A stretch of DNA of 64,000 nucleotides, taken from NCBI GenBank assembly GCA_010093515.1, contig MU001676.1, positions 665,686-729,685 of the forward strand. The letters run 5' to 3'. Source of the stretch: Lineolata rhizophorae. Taxonomy: Eukaryota; Ascomycota; Dothideomycetes; Lineolatales; Lineolataceae. This document shows positions 33,622 through 46,033 of this stretch, piece by piece. The position numbers were made by a program, and so were the translations under genes. Positions within the stretch are counted from its first letter, which is position 1, and each line of letters begins with the position of its first letter. The notes under the pieces are model-generated. The model saw nothing but the letters and a program-made list of their open reading frames with translations, did no database searches and was not told the DNA's origin.

Positions 33622-35380
33622 ACTCGAATAGTCTTCGAAGGTTTGGTCGCTTCTATATGCCATTTAGCACTGGTTGGGGTCAGATGGAGATTTCTTCACC
33701 CATGAGCCGCAAAAACGCATAGAATTCGCAAGATAGACGGAGTTGCGTTGTTGAAGGTGGTCCCTGAAGTGACTTTTATTGTTTGGTGCACGTTCGCAAA
33801 ACGGTTTAGATGTGACACCTACGGAGTAGATAGAGGTAGATCTTACAAAAAGAGTTGCAATTGAATGTTCTTGTTCCGTTTTGTTCTGGTCTGACTTTTT
33901 TTTCTGGGAGCATCTTTATCACATGGTACAAGACGTATGGTTGAGTTTCTTCTGTATCTTCGTCCATCAACCTTTCACAAACTTTGTTGTCTTATCAGAT
34001 TTCAGCTGGGTTTGGAAATTAAACTGCGCGAGGGCAAGCGATGCTATTTAGTCCTGGAAACACGCCCCACCCGAAAAAACAGACCCCGGCTCACTTCGTT
34101 TCAAACACGAGCAAACTCCCTCGATTCCCCTACCACTCAATGACGAAAAACGCATTGGGAGTTGGGAAATATTTACGGACTAGGAGTATTGCCCTCGTGC
34201 CTTTTGCGAGCCTGACGTACCTGCCAACATCATGCATCCCCAGATTCCCCCGGATAGCGGCTAAGCTATGTACCCATCAAGGGGGCAGGGACCGAGGACC
34301 TTGAGTTTCAATTGCTCCGAGAACTCGTATTTGGGCGGGGTAGCGATCCATCAGTAGCCAACCACGAAAGAAGCGTCAGCTTAACTAGCAAGTAGACACA
34401 TTCCATTTTAACCCACAGCGAGGAGCCGTCACAACCGAAGAAAGCACGGTGGCTTCCGGGGAACGTCATGCAAAAGAGCGCCTGTTATGGTTAATGGTGG
34501 CTTGAAAGCGTGCGGCACTCGTAGTTGAGTAGGTACTTAAACAGCTGGTTAAGTTCCGAGCGGGGCGCATCGATAGTGCTGTACGTTGCTTAAACTACTG
34601 ACCTTCACTTTACTGGGTGAAATGTTTAAGAGATTCTTTGTGAGCATGGTGATGGCGGTAGCTAGCTTTGGTGTGAGGCAAGTCCAGCGTGCATATCGTT
34701 GTTACAATACACGTTAAATCACGAAGAGATCGGTCAATATTTCGCGTTGAAACTAACGAGTTTACAGTGTTGGAGCTGCTTCTTGCGATTGTTTCACGGC
34801 TACTACTACTCTCGAACGGTCCAACTGCCCACAGATTGAGCCATGACGTATGGAAGCAATGTGCGTTTTTCTGAGCGCCACGACGGTACCCGACCACAAT
34901 CACGACTGCTCTACGGCGCTAACCCACACCGCCCTCTTTCCGTGCGAGACTGCATACCAGGGCGGATGTGGCGTTTGGACGACAACTCAGGTTGTAGATG
35001 CTACGTGCCTCGAAGATCTCACATGGGCTACCCCTACGACTGCCGACTTCCCACCTCCATTCAAACCGAGGATGGGGACAGTTGTTACATCGGACAAATA
35101 AAGACGAGATACCCGCCGGTCGAGAACCAACTCGAGTTATGACAAAATCGGAGAGCTGCAGTAAGCAAAACCCATGTCGAGAGGGTTGGCAAGGGTCGTT
35201 GGCAGAGAGCATGTGTTGCATGGTTCGGTGGTTTTGCGAAAGTGGTGGCATGTTCTGAAGGTTCGCGCTAAGTTCTATCTCGATCAAAAAAGGTTGACGT
35301 CGATATTCTAGGGGTTCGTGATTAGAGTTCGATCGTTCCTTTGAGGCCAACGATGATACCGAGCCCCTTGTCGCGAAGTA
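33622..35380. other. 1.76-kb intergenic region between convergent FAD synthetase and MZT1
   Basis: This is the 3' flank of both genes. There are short open frames only. One at 34850-35101 (plus) encodes a Cys/Thr-rich stretch with no family I recognise and no clear gene structure, so I leave it uncalled. Confidence 0.45.
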
Positions 35381-35832
35381 TCATGCTCGTTGGCGTTCAT
35401 CGGAGTCGGCAGCGTCAAGAGGCTCTGGGTATTGCTCTCGAAGGTTCTTGATTACGGCCTGGACCGTGTTAGATAGGGTAAACATCAAATGTCGCATCGC
35501 CCATATAGTAGGATGATTCGTGGCGAATGCTACAAGTCAAACAGAACAAGTGAGGCGATTGGCCTCAAGACGCCAATGGAAGCATGGCGGGACACGACAG
35601 CGAATGGACACCTACCGCAAGTGCTTCAGGATTCACACCGTTCTCTATCAGGGAAACGCAGTAGGACAGCTGCTGACGATTCAAGTTGGTGTTCTATGCC
35701 CGGTCAGTTATTGAGCAGTCACTGCTGGTAGTGAGATGATGAGGATACCAGGAGCGTGGCAATCTCGTGCAAGATGTCGATCACCTCACGCGCAGCCTGG
35801 CGTTTGTCCGGCTCGCCAGAAGCAGGCGGCAT
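35381..35832 (-). CDS. MZT1: Mitotic-spindle organizing protein 1 (MOZART1)
   Basis: A tiny subunit that binds the N-terminal region of gamma-tubulin-complex proteins and is needed for microtubule nucleation at spindle pole bodies. The exons are 35749-35832, 35616-35693 and 35381-35458, giving 79 aa, a typical MZT1 length. The protein starts [20 protein letters not shown] and continues [34 protein letters not shown] and [12 protein letters not shown]. This helical core is nearly invariant in the family. All junctions are phase 0. The first donor reads GTATCC, weaker than consensus, but splicing there is required to join the conserved core. The second intron is 157 nt with a CTAAC branch site. 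Its promoter is shared with the divergent unknown gene at 36276. Confidence 0.92.
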
Positions 35833-36275
35833 ATTCGCAGCTAGTATAACCCAAGGCCGGCCGTTTCTCGTTTCGTCTTTACGATAAAGCGTAAGAAAGA
35901 GGGGCCAAGAAAGTGCGCCGCGAAGGGAGCGGATGGGCGTGCGCGGATGAGCGTGCGCGGCAGGGACACGCGAGAGGGCACGTGGCGGATCGCGGGGATA
36001 CATACTACGTAGCGGAGCGCCAAGCCACCAAACAGGGGTCCGGCGGGTACCCTGCAGGGGTCGGGCCCCCGGGTCGTGACGTTAAACTACACAAACATGA
36101 CATCAGTCAGCCGCTTGCCGAAGACGGGAATGGACCGCATAAAAACCTAGGGTCCCGAGTGAGGAGCATGCTTCCTATTTCTTCCCTTTACCTTCGCCTT
36201 TCCTGCCACAGCTGCTTACCGTGGAACGATCTCTTTGAAAGCTGGATTCTTGCTACCGTTCAGTGCGCTTCCACC
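35833..36275. promoter_or_regulatory. Divergent promoter region between MZT1 and the 138-aa gene
   Basis: 443 bp between divergent starts. I see no motif I would name with confidence. Confidence 0.45.
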
Positions 36276-36692
36276 ATGGCTCCGACATCTAGCAACGATC
36301 CACATGCCGGCGGCAGCCTCGAGGAAATGGCCCCGTCCGGCACCTCAATTCCCAATGACGCCGGCAACATGCGCACCATCCCGTCGGTTCCTCGCCCCGA
36401 CCAGGCGAACGCCACCGAACTTGGCGAGCCGAATATGGCGGCGGCGGCGGACAATCCCACCGACATTCCTCGTCAGGGTCGCGACACGGGAGCCACCGGC
36501 GGCGTCATCACCGGCACCGGACATCAGATGCCCGCCACTGCCGAAACAAAGGACCTCCATTTTAAGTCGGGCGATCCCGGTGCCAAAGGTCATTTGCGGG
36601 ACGCGAAACACAGCAAGGAATCGAGCGAGCTTGAGACGAAGCAGGGGACTGCCGAGCCGGAGATTGAAGGCCCTGTCGGTGACAAGAGATAA
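36276..36692 (+). CDS. Hydrophilic conserved-looking small protein, unknown function
   Basis: This encodes a 138-aa intronless protein beginning MAPTSSNDPHAGGSLEEM and ending EGPVGDKR. The ATG has a strong context (CCACCATGG). The frame is open further upstream to 35913, but the upstream part reads as non-coding. The protein is almost wholly hydrophilic, rich in Gly, Thr, Glu, Asp, Lys and Pro, with no signal peptide, membrane segment or cysteine. A segment DLHFKSGDPGAKGHLRDAKHS stands out as possibly conserved. Overall it looks intrinsically disordered, similar in feel to small fungal stress or hydrophilin-like proteins, but I cannot assign a family. It diverges from MZT1. Confidence 0.7.
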   Translation: MAPTSSNDPHAGGSLEEMAPSGTSIPNDAGNMRTIPSVPRPDQANATELGEPNMAAAADNPTDIPRQGRDTGATGGVITGTGHQMPATAETKDLHFKSGDPGAKGHLRDAKHSKESSELETKQGTAEPEIEGPVGDKR

Positions 36693-37319
36693 GCAAGTGT
36701 TGTCCGAAGGATGTAAAAGTCCTTGCATCCTGGCTTGAAGGATACCACCGGATTGTATGGATGCACCAACGGTTTGACATTTCTGACAATGATCCGGGAG
36801 AGGGCTACGAGAAGAGCAACATGTCCTTCTTAAGAACACTCGGTGGCTCCTGTTTGTCATTGTACCCTAAAATCAATTAGAGGCATATGGGATTTTCAAA
36901 TATCTGAAAGCAGCGAAAGCTGATACCTGTACTATTAGCCATAGAGTAGTAATGGCGTATTACTTTCGATTGTACTGCCTACCAGGGTAATATGATTGCA
37001 AACTATTTAGGTTGTCCGGTCGATCAGTGTTCGACGCGGTTCATCAAAGTGGTCCTGATATGAAAACTATTTCACTCAATCCGATGGCCAAGGCCTAGAG
37101 TTATGTAAGACATTAAACGACTGGGTTTCTTTTGTGGTCTGAGCATGTATTGTCCAATTTAGGCGAAGTGTGCTACTGAAAAAAAAACGCATGGGTTCAA
37201 TCTGAGTGAAAAAGTATGGCCCAAGCAAACCACTTGCGCATACAGATTACACAGCTCTTCGTGGACTCCTCTACCAAGTGCAACGAAGCGGACTTCGGTG
37301 TCTTTTGACTAGCAGCCTA
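36693..37319. other. Intergenic between convergent genes
   Basis: This is the 3' flank of the 138-aa gene and of the PhyH gene; nothing further seen. Confidence 0.5.
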
Positions 37320-38309
37320 TTAGGCATTTGCGGCCACCATTGGGCTCGTTTTCAATTTGCTGCGCATTGCTTCAAGGCGCTCTTCCTCCCCTCTCTTCAT
37401 TTTTTCTTGGATGCGAACCCTCTCCGGTACCAGGTTCTGCCTTTCGCCAGTGATAGCCCACCCTTCCAGGTTGTCCTTGCCGAGAGCCTTCAAGGTTGCG
37501 CATTCTACAATGCTGTAATTGCCATCTTTGCGATCGAAGCAGAACGGATCCTGTATGGAAACAGGGGGGTTGGTGATGACGCGAACCATTCGAAGTGGGT
37601 TAGTAGATGACGAGTGCAACATCAGCGGGTGTAGAAGGAAAACATCTCCAACGTCACCCGTGACCTCGACGAAATTGTTGCACGTCTTCGCCAAGCTGCA
37701 GAACCAATCCAACCCTTTCTCTTCCACGAAGTTTGGATTTTCCCCGCGAGGCGTCATGCGCGGGCTCACACCCTCTGGATGCTCGTAGAGGTGCTTTGCC
37801 ACCTTCGGAATGGCATCCGGTGCAATCATGGTCCCTCCTCCGCCAGAAACGATCTTGGTAAAGCAGGGAATCACGAGCAGTGCCTGTTCGGGAGAATCCA
37901 GGTAGTGAACGAAGAAGTCGCCGTCAACGTGCCAGCCCGGCAGAGCCTGGGGCGGCATATGCTTCCCCTCGTTTTCCGGAGTTCCCAGATTGACTATCAG
38001 CGAGTCATTCCAGACGCGCTGCTTGGACAGGACTCGATCCTCGCCGCCGACCAATTGAGAGATCGCCGCCCAAGCCGCAGGCGCGTACGTTGCGATGTCA
38101 AAAGTCCGATGCATGGGCATGTTGATTCGCTCCTGGCTCCAGGTTTTCTTGTCCGTCGGCGACATGCCTAGCCTATCCCACAGGCCTTCTTTGACCGTGT
38201 CGGCGAATTCGGGGGTGAAGCATGACTTAAGATGTATGTAGCCGTGCTCCATAAAATGGGATATTTGCTCGGGGGTGAGCACGAAGTCGGGTGAGGCTTG
38301 AGCTGTCAT
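37320..38309 (-). CDS. Phytanoyl-CoA dioxygenase (PhyH) family protein
   Basis: A non-heme Fe(II)/2-oxoglutarate-dependent oxygenase of the PhyH fold; the substrate is unknown. It is a single exon of 329 aa. The facial triad is visible: His and Asp in GWHVDGDFF (HxD, about residue 126) and the distal His in FLLHPLMLHSS (about 229). The 2-oxoglutarate-anchoring Arg is probably in NPLRMVRVI a few residues later. The N-terminus (LTPEQISHFMEHGYIHLK) is the usual PhyH opening. The C-terminal 60 residues are charged and helical. Fungal PhyH-like enzymes range from housekeeping to secondary metabolism. No biosynthetic genes lie nearby, so a cluster role is unlikely. Confidence 0.9.
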   Translation of the reverse strand: MTAQASPDFVLTPEQISHFMEHGYIHLKSCFTPEFADTVKEGLWDRLGMSPTDKKTWSQERINMPMHRTFDIATYAPAAWAAISQLVGGEDRVLSKQRVWNDSLIVNLGTPENEGKHMPPQALPGWHVDGDFFVHYLDSPEQALLVIPCFTKIVSGGGGTMIAPDAIPKVAKHLYEHPEGVSPRMTPRGENPNFVEEKGLDWFCSLAKTCNNFVEVTGDVGDVFLLHPLMLHSSSTNPLRMVRVITNPPVSIQDPFCFDRKDGNYSIVECATLKALGKDNLEGWAITGERQNLVPERVRIQEKMKRGEEERLEAMRSKLKTSPMVAANA

Positions 38310-41300
38310 GTCAGCGAAGACAGAAGGGTGCTATGGCGGCTAACTAGGGAAAATCGAATAGTCAGTACGGTGAATCCACGAATATAATGAATAGACTAGG
38401 TCCTGTTGAAAGATGTGGACTTGTATATCTCGATTCTCGAAGGCCTTGGAAGGGATCACAGCAGACAGATATAGCCATTTGGTGGGGTGTGGAGTGCGGG
38501 GCGACTGCGTCGACCCCTGCTAGACTAATAGTGACTCCTGTGTCTACCCTTCCTTTCGCACTTGATTGGTCGCCAAGACAGAAATATTTGCGAAGAAACC
38601 AGCAGGAATCAATCTGCCTACCTATTAGTAAAACATATTGATACAAACTACCCATAGAGGTGCTGAAAACCTATAGTTGAAATAGATAACACGACTACCA
38701 CAGCCTTCATGAAGGAGTGAACGATCTGTTAACTACTATTGCTAGTACATAATGTTCTTTGTCTTGCTACGCAGCATTCAATTACGTCAGTCGACTGATT
38801 GTGAGTCCGCGAGTGAAACTGAAGCCATATCACGAGAGCAACGTGACATGGCCTCTGAGTGCTTTTTCTGCGCACATTGTGAGTGGTTAGCTCAGACTTT
38901 AGCTAGGCGCCGAGGCACATACTATAGGCGGAGGACGCATAAATCACCCGGCTGACCCGAGGTTGGCCAGCATAATTATCCGTCAACTCGGAGTTCTCGG
39001 GGAGAATGCCTAGCTCACCAACGAGGCTTAGCAGACCATACTCAAGGGCGGAATCACATGGGCATGGACTAATATCTTCAAGTGGATTTTGACCGATCTC
39101 GTCGCTTTGGCTGGAAGGCAGTGGTCATCACGTGATACATCGCGGGCACTTTAAGCACGCTGAGTTTTTGCGAAGTGAGAGGCTGACTCGGATGTTCGGT
39201 CCAAATTTTTACATCCCGGGATGATCTAGAAGATCTCACAATGACGCCACATATATCTGATCAAACTGGCAAGGGGTTCTGAGTCGTGTGCCTTCCGACT
39301 TCGAGTTCCACGATCGATCCCCGCCTCTCGGCGGCGAAGGGCTAGACGGCGATCATAAGTGGCTAGCAATTATAATGTGTTAAGTGTTGCTGCTCTGCGC
39401 TAAAACAATAATGTTGGCATGGGTCTCTTAGTATACGTTTCAGCAAGAACAGCGCTTACCCCGGAGTTCGGCTAACAAGTCATCGCAAACTTTTGTTACT
39501 GGCTGGTCGTGGTTGTATGTGGTATGTACTTCATATGCAGGATGCGCTTCCTACCGCACGTCGCGCCTAGTGTAGTCGCAAGGCTTTTATCTTTCCGTTT
39601 TTCTTCTTTCTTCTTTTACTTCGTTGGCCTAGCCGTCCCCGTTTCCCCTTACGGCCCGACGCGCAGGCCGTTGAGTTTGTGCCATTCGTGGCCGCGCAGG
39701 GGACGTCCAGGTTGCGGCAAGGCTGAGTGAATCTGGTCGTCTTGGCGGAAGTCGTGCCATTTACTGCGGCCCCTTAAGCTATCTTTCTTTTCGTAGGGGA
39801 GAATGGACAACTTTCGCGATGCGGCTTGCTCGGTTCGCATCGTCAACGACCGGCTGGTATAATCGTGGCGGCATTCTAATCGAATGTTCGGTGGCGTTTC
39901 ACCAGGGGCCGCCAAACGGCGAGTAATTAAAGTGGTCAGCGTAAGCAATGCTTCAGCGGTTCGAAAAATCGAGCTGATTGATTGCTTATCGATAGCGACG
40001 TCGCCCTAAACCCCTACGAAACCAGCAACAAGGCGTTTCCCAGGACGGACTGAAAGGGTAATGAGTGCGCCGTGTCTGATAGGCGCACACCAAGTTTTTG
40101 GTTGGATTCAAGCCATTTTTGAGTTCAGCCCGGTTCGAACGAGAGAGAGCGACTGCGCGCTGCATCATATTTTCGCAGTCACGCACAGCTGAAGTGCAGG
40201 CGCTGCATGCAGAGCTGTAACGCGCTAGATGGCTAGGTGGTGGCGTGGCGATGGTGCGGCCACGCCAGGAGGGCATGTTCTACATGCACGTCCTAGAGCT
40301 GTCGCCCGCACGGAGAACAAAGTTTGTTGAGAGCGGACAAAAAGTTGCGAACCAGGTGGGCGGCTCCGGGCGATCGCCGGCGACGAGGTACGCCTACGAG
40401 ATGACCACCTGCATATCCAGGGTCGCACGAACAAAAAGTCTGTTAGACTCTGTCGTTCCTGCTTGATTGACGTCGACCGCGCAGCGCGGGGCCTCGCGAC
40501 GCAGAAGAGGTTGGTGGTGTATTGGCCGCCAGCCAGGCCCGGAAACACCCCGGATTATCGACGCCTGGGGTTGCGGTCCGGTTTGGAGGAGCACATACGA
40601 AGGCATTCGGGCGGTGAGCAAGGCGAAAAGACCGTGAGAGTTCGGCTCCCCTAACAGTAGTCCGCCTCCCGCAGCCACCGTCCGACGGTGCATGAAGCGA
40701 ACGCTTGGACGACGGAGCGGAAAGGACCAGGGACACTGGCCCGACTTCCGCGTCGCCGTGAGGCCTCGCCGGCGGGCGGTGGTGGTGAAGTCGGGGCGGG
40801 TGGACGTGCTGCACGGAGGGGCGCCGTACCGGGTACTCCGGGGCGCGCCGGGGTCGGGCAGTCCAGCGCCCGAACCCCGCACGAGCCCCGCCGGGGCAGC
40901 GCCACCACGAGCGCTCAGGGATGTCGCCCATTTAGCCTGAGTTTACCCGGCCCGTTCTACCCCGCCCTGTGCCGCCCGCCCCTCCATCATTCCTCCGCGA
41001 TCTTCTGATCAGCGCCTCCACCAAGCTTCAGTTCCCCAACGGGCCGCCACAACGCTGCACCGCCTGCCGGAAAGGGGAGGGGAGCTCTGCATTTCGCGCG
41101 CTTGCCACGTTGCAGCTCTGCCGATCGAGTCTGGCTGGACCTAAGCCTTTGCCGACTACGTAGCTCGGCACGCACGAAACCGGCGGCCTACAGCCGGGCG
41201 TTGGCGCAGTCGTGCCCATCATACCTAGGCGTTGCTTTTCGGTTCAAGTACATGCGTATTGAACCGCTCAGGCTCCGCCTAGGCGGCTTCCTTGACGTCG

Positions 41301-42914
41301 ATCTTGGCCGCCGCGAGTTAGTGTCCTGTCGAGTAGCCATCCCAGGGGGCCAAGGGAAAAACCCGGCTGCTGCTCCAGCCACATGGGTGAGAGTGGCTTG
41401 AGAAGCCCGGCGCCCGTGGAAGCTTCTTTTTGGCCAAGGAACGACGCTCTGGGGAAGTTCATCTCGCCTAGGCCTGGAGGTTCAGGGCATCACGACGCAG
41501 GGGGACGGCGGGAAAGGGTCCGGAAGGGGGGAGGGGGGAGGGGAGCCGCGCATACTACGTATGGAAAAGGGCCACATGGTCTCCCGTCCGAAAAGGTTTG
41601 GGGGGTGTATGTACGCCATCTCGGATTGCCGTCATGCCGATAGGGGGCCTGGGGGTTTATTCACTTCGGTCTAGCCGCCCAGCCGCACTGGCCAAGCGCG
41701 CCTCTATGGAGGGTGTGCAATCAGCGGTCGACACCGGAACCCTCTTAACAAAAAGTAAATATGAAAATAAAAGGCTTGCTCGTTGGGCTGTCCGACGGTT
41801 TGATGACCGCCTCGCGGGCTCGCCTCGCTGTTGGGCGGTAATGGCGGGCAGGAAGGGAGGAGCACTAGTCGGAACGAGGCAAGAGGACTTTTCTCCTTGA
41901 CGCAATCTAAAGAGGTCCGGACGATGCTGCATGTTGCCCGCCATAATAATGAAGCCGCTCGTCCGCTCCCATGTTGCGGTCGAACGCGTGCCTGCGAAGC
42001 GCAAGTCCGGCAAGCTTAGGCTAGCTTACGTCGGGCTAGCAGGCGGCGAAATTGAGGGGTGCCGTTGCTGGGCGGAACATCTTCAACGGAGGCAAGGAAA
42101 GACCTGGATCGCCCCAGGTTATAGTTGGCGATCATCCAAAAGTGTAGTATATTACAATGCGTGCTAGAGTACAAGGCCCTCGTGGTCCGCGAACGCTATA
42201 GCTACTACCGAATTATAACGTCAAGGTCCAGGGTTGGCGAAGGGGGAAGCGAGAAAGGAACAAGTTGGAGAAAATAATACAACCAGGGTTCAAGAAAAGA
42301 AGAAGAAAAAAGAAGGAATCGACCTCCAATAGGTTTGCGCCAAGAGATCCAGAAGCTCATCGGAACGGCACAAGACGCAATTACGACAACCGCGGGTCTC
42401 GATGGCATTGTGAAACGCCACTCTGCCCCTAAAACCCCGTAACGCGTATGTAGTACATCTTGATCGATAAGCGGAAACGAGGGCCAGCACTTGCCCTTTG
42501 CGCTGCTCCAGAGTCAGGTATCCCCCGGGGAATAGAACCTCGACAGAAGAAAATAGCAAGAAGAAATCCGTGATAGAAGCTTCGAACACCGAGCGAACAG
42601 GCCGCTGTCATATATCTCCCTGAAATCATACTCCAAGATACGCTCCGACCAACTGGAAAAAGGAGATCTCAAACGGTTCGAAAACCTTAGGGAAAGAAAC
42701 TAAGACCCTAGAAAGGAAACCCTGACAGTCCCAAACCCAGAAACCCGATTTTGAAGAAGAGAAGATGAGCGAGGCGGATGGAAGCGGCGGCGAATCCGGT
42801 TTTGTTCGATTTGACTTTTGTTTTTTTTGGAAAGATGATCCATTATTCCAATACATAGATTTTTTTTTTTGAGAGACCTACGGTGCGAAGATTCGACCGT
42901 AGTGCTCCTCGTGA
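38310..42914. other. 4.6-kb intergenic region
   Basis: I find no supported gene. The right part is the 3' flank of the XlnR homologue. A full TCACGTGA palindrome lies at 39128-39135. Sequence from 40650 to 40950 is GC-rich with overlapping artefactual frames. A G-rich stretch with several GGGG runs lies near 41520-41545. No transposon protein is recognisable. Confidence 0.45.
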
Positions 42915-45900
42915 TTAGAGCGCAAGACCTGTTCCGTCGCCCGTCCACCGGTACAGCGACAGGACCTCGCGGCGGCGGAGCTGCTGCTCGCCGAAATCCT
43001 CAAGCAAGCGGCCCCTCACCTGAGCAAGGGCCGAGCGCATGACTTTGCGGAAATTTCGCTGCGGCAAAGTGTTAGCCGCGTCCAAAGCTTGCCAAGGCTC
43101 CCGCATGGGTGGCGAGTGAAAATGGACATACCTGATATTCGGTATTGAGAGTGACCACGCAAGCCTCGTGGGCGCGGACGATGGTCTCGCAGGCTTTTAC
43201 AATGCTTGGGCTGGCTTCTCCCTGCAGCTTGTCCGCGATGAGCAGCATAAGGCAGCTGCCTTGCAGCAGATAGATGCCGAAGAAAAATGGCATGAAGCTG
43301 AGGTCAGGGTCGTGTTCGAGGATATCGCTAAGCGCCTCAGCGGCAGCGACCGCGTGACTAGACGCATCCATGAACGATGGTGACGATATCCACAGGTCAT
43401 TGTCGTCAAGGAGCGAAATCGGATCCCATTTGCCGTTGAGAAGGATGTGGAGAGTGTGCATCAGGTGGGTGCCGTACGCGACGACCATCTTTGTGTGCAG
43501 CAGCGACTCGGTGTTCTTTCCAAATTGGCCACCGCTCGGGGAACTGTGGTCCCGCACGCCTTCCATGACGCTAGACAGGTCTGCTTTTGAGTCCGAATGG
43601 CCATTGAGTGAGCGAGCTTCGAATTCCCGGAGGCTTCTCCCGTAAGAATCGAGTTGTTCGCGTATCTCCGAGGCTTGCTCGTCCCAGTCCGAGCTTCGGA
43701 TGCGAAGGCCGAACCTTGGATGGTTCCTTGCAAGGACCAAGTCGACGATCTCGCCCAGAATCGTCATCAAAGGTAGAAAATAACCAAAAATGCTGTGGCC
43801 GGTACACTCGAAAATAGGCCCTTTCCTCCTGAACAGTTGGGAGTTCGGCTCCGCGTCTCCGCTGTAGAATTCACCCGATTGCCAGATATTGTCGTCAATC
43901 GGCTGCAGGAGACCGTCGCATTCAGCATCTCTCAAGAAAAGTGGCCTATTGTAGCAGAGGGCGAGGTGGCGGTCCATGATGTAGAGCAGCCACCAGATGC
44001 GGCGCCTTTCCTCGCGTTCCTCCTCAGAAATTTCGCCGGGCGTGTTTGAGGTACCGTTCGCGCTCCCATTCTGAACGTTCATCTCGAGGTCGACCTCGCC
44101 ATCCGCATCCTCGTCCCCAGGCTCCGCGGGCCGATTTGAAGGGTTCGGCGTAGGTAGTTCGCGGCAGAGCTTAAGTTCTCTAGCCAAGGACCAGGCCGCA
44201 TTCCACCACCGGAGACTGGCGGCTTTGTATTCGCTCGCGGATACAACGATCGCAAGGTGCATGTAGGTAGCGACGTCGTCCAAGTCGCCCGCCGCGCCCG
44301 GAGAGCCCCGCTCCGCGTCCTGGGCCCTGCTCGGCAAGGCCACGCCGAATCCGCCAAGTGCCACACCGTTGACCACGGTGTTGGCCTCGTAGTTAGGCGA
44401 CCCAAGGTCGGAGGAAGTGGTATGAATAAGCGGCTTGAGTAGACCGACGGTGAGCTCCAGAAGCTTCTGACAGATCTTGCCCCTCGCGGATGGGGAGGAG
44501 GTCAATACTGGAGACTCGCTCGTCTGTGCACCTATCCAGAGCATGCTCGCGAGCAAAGCAGGGCTACAGACCCTGGGGTTATTAGGCCGAAGGAACGATC
44601 GCTTCCGGAACACGTATCCTAGGACGTAAGGAGAGAGGGGCTGAAAGAACGCCGACGACGAGCTCTGGAAATAAAGCTCCAAGAGATCGCACGCCAAAGA
44701 TGTCGAAATAAGGTTGCCGAGATGAGGGAGGATCGGTTGGAGGACAGGATATCGGAGGGCTTGAGACGCTGGCATCGAATGGTGAGGAGCATACAACGTG
44801 GTCGATGGAGAGGGCAACGAAAGCCACCCAGGTGATCCGGCAACGGGAGACGATCCAAGGAATCCAGACAAGGAGCTCTCTTCAGTTCCAAGTCGAAAGC
44901 CTGGATGACCGCTTTGGCTCTGCGGACTAAGCATGGAGTAAGGGCTTTCCCCGTAACCTTGGATCGAACTTGGTGGTATGATCGGGTGAGGCATCGGGCC
45001 CGATACGTTATGGTGCATCATGTGCTGTCCGTTGGAAGGCATGACAGGCCGACCGTATTCATCGACAGAAGCAAAGTCTGGCATTCCCATCATAGAGCTG
45101 CCATTTTGAAGTCGACCAGATGCGTCGTTGGGCATCTGAGGATGCATCCCGTTTTCGGCAATGGCCTCGACACCACTCATGCTCACGGCTCGAGAAGTGG
45201 CAGACATGCCATTGAAGATGCCGTGGGAGTTCATGGTCTGAGTGCTGCTCATGCTGGCAGACCGTGGCGCCATCGATGACGCGGGTCGGTCGTTGATGGA
45301 CCCACGGCTCTCGCTCTGCCTGTCGATTCCCTGGGGAGTGCCAGCCCTGTTTTGGTCTTCAGAAGTCACGCCATTGGTGGGAGTCGACTGAACTCCGTTT
45401 GAATTTTCAGAAGCGCCGTTAGTGCCGTTGGCGGCGGCAGCAGCAGCGGCGGCAGCCGCTTGCTGGGCCGCAATGTCCTTGCGAGAGGCCTTCCCTCGCT
45501 TCTTGCGCTCTCTCACGTACTCGCATGTGAGACCAAACTCTAGAAGAACAGTCAGTTAGCGATCACAACCGACACTTCAAAACGGGCGTTTTATGCGTTG
45601 TCTTCGCACTAGGAAGGCGCATACCGATACAATGGGCACACGGGTTCTTGCCGTCACACTTGGTTCTTAGTTGGTTGCACTGATCGCAAGCTCGACTGAT
45701 TCGCCTCCGCACCGGACCGGCCGCAGCGGTGGCTCTCCCAGGTCGTTGGTCAGTCGGCATCGCGTTCCTCTGCGCTGCGGCGGCCGGGTTCAAGGGCCCG
45801 TTGCCGTACGGATGGTGCCGCTGCTTGATGAAAGGCCTGTTGTGGGGGAATGGCTGGTGCGGCTGGTGCAGCTGCTGGAGCGCGTAGTGCGAGCTGTGGG

Positions 45901-46033
45901 CAAGAGAGTCGAGGCCCGGGGTGGGCATATGTTGGGGCGCCATATGCTGGTGGTGATGGTTGTGATTGACCATGTCCGGCGACTGCATGTGGCTGAAGGC
46001 CGGAGGATACTGGTGGAGACTGGTGGAGAGCAT
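42915..46033 (-). CDS. xlnR: Xylanolytic transcriptional activator XlnR/XYR1 homologue
   Basis: A nuclear Zn2Cys6 activator of xylanase and cellulase genes. The exons are 45625-46033, 43132-45539 and 42915-43058, giving 986 aa. The His/Gln-rich N-terminus ([13 protein letters not shown], then HNHHHQH) leads to the zinc cluster [18 protein letters not shown]...CAHC, completed across intron 1 by [18 protein letters not shown]. The six Cys spacing is C-x2-C-x6-C-x5-C-x2-C-x6-C. A poly-Ala tract and a Ser/Asn/Gly-rich linker follow. The fungal-specific regulatory domain has [22 protein letters not shown]-type [48 protein letters not shown] and [13 protein letters not shown]. The C-terminus reads [20 protein letters not shown] | [11 protein letters not shown], ending [13 protein letters not shown]. 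These blocks match XYR1/XlnR specifically. The intron inside the zinc cluster is a known position for this gene. Confidence 0.96.

Noticed and set aside
34850-35101. Cys/Thr-rich 83-aa plus-strand frame in the FAD synthetase-MZT1 gap
   Set aside because: No signal peptide, no splice context and no known family; overlapped by equally long frames on the other strand.
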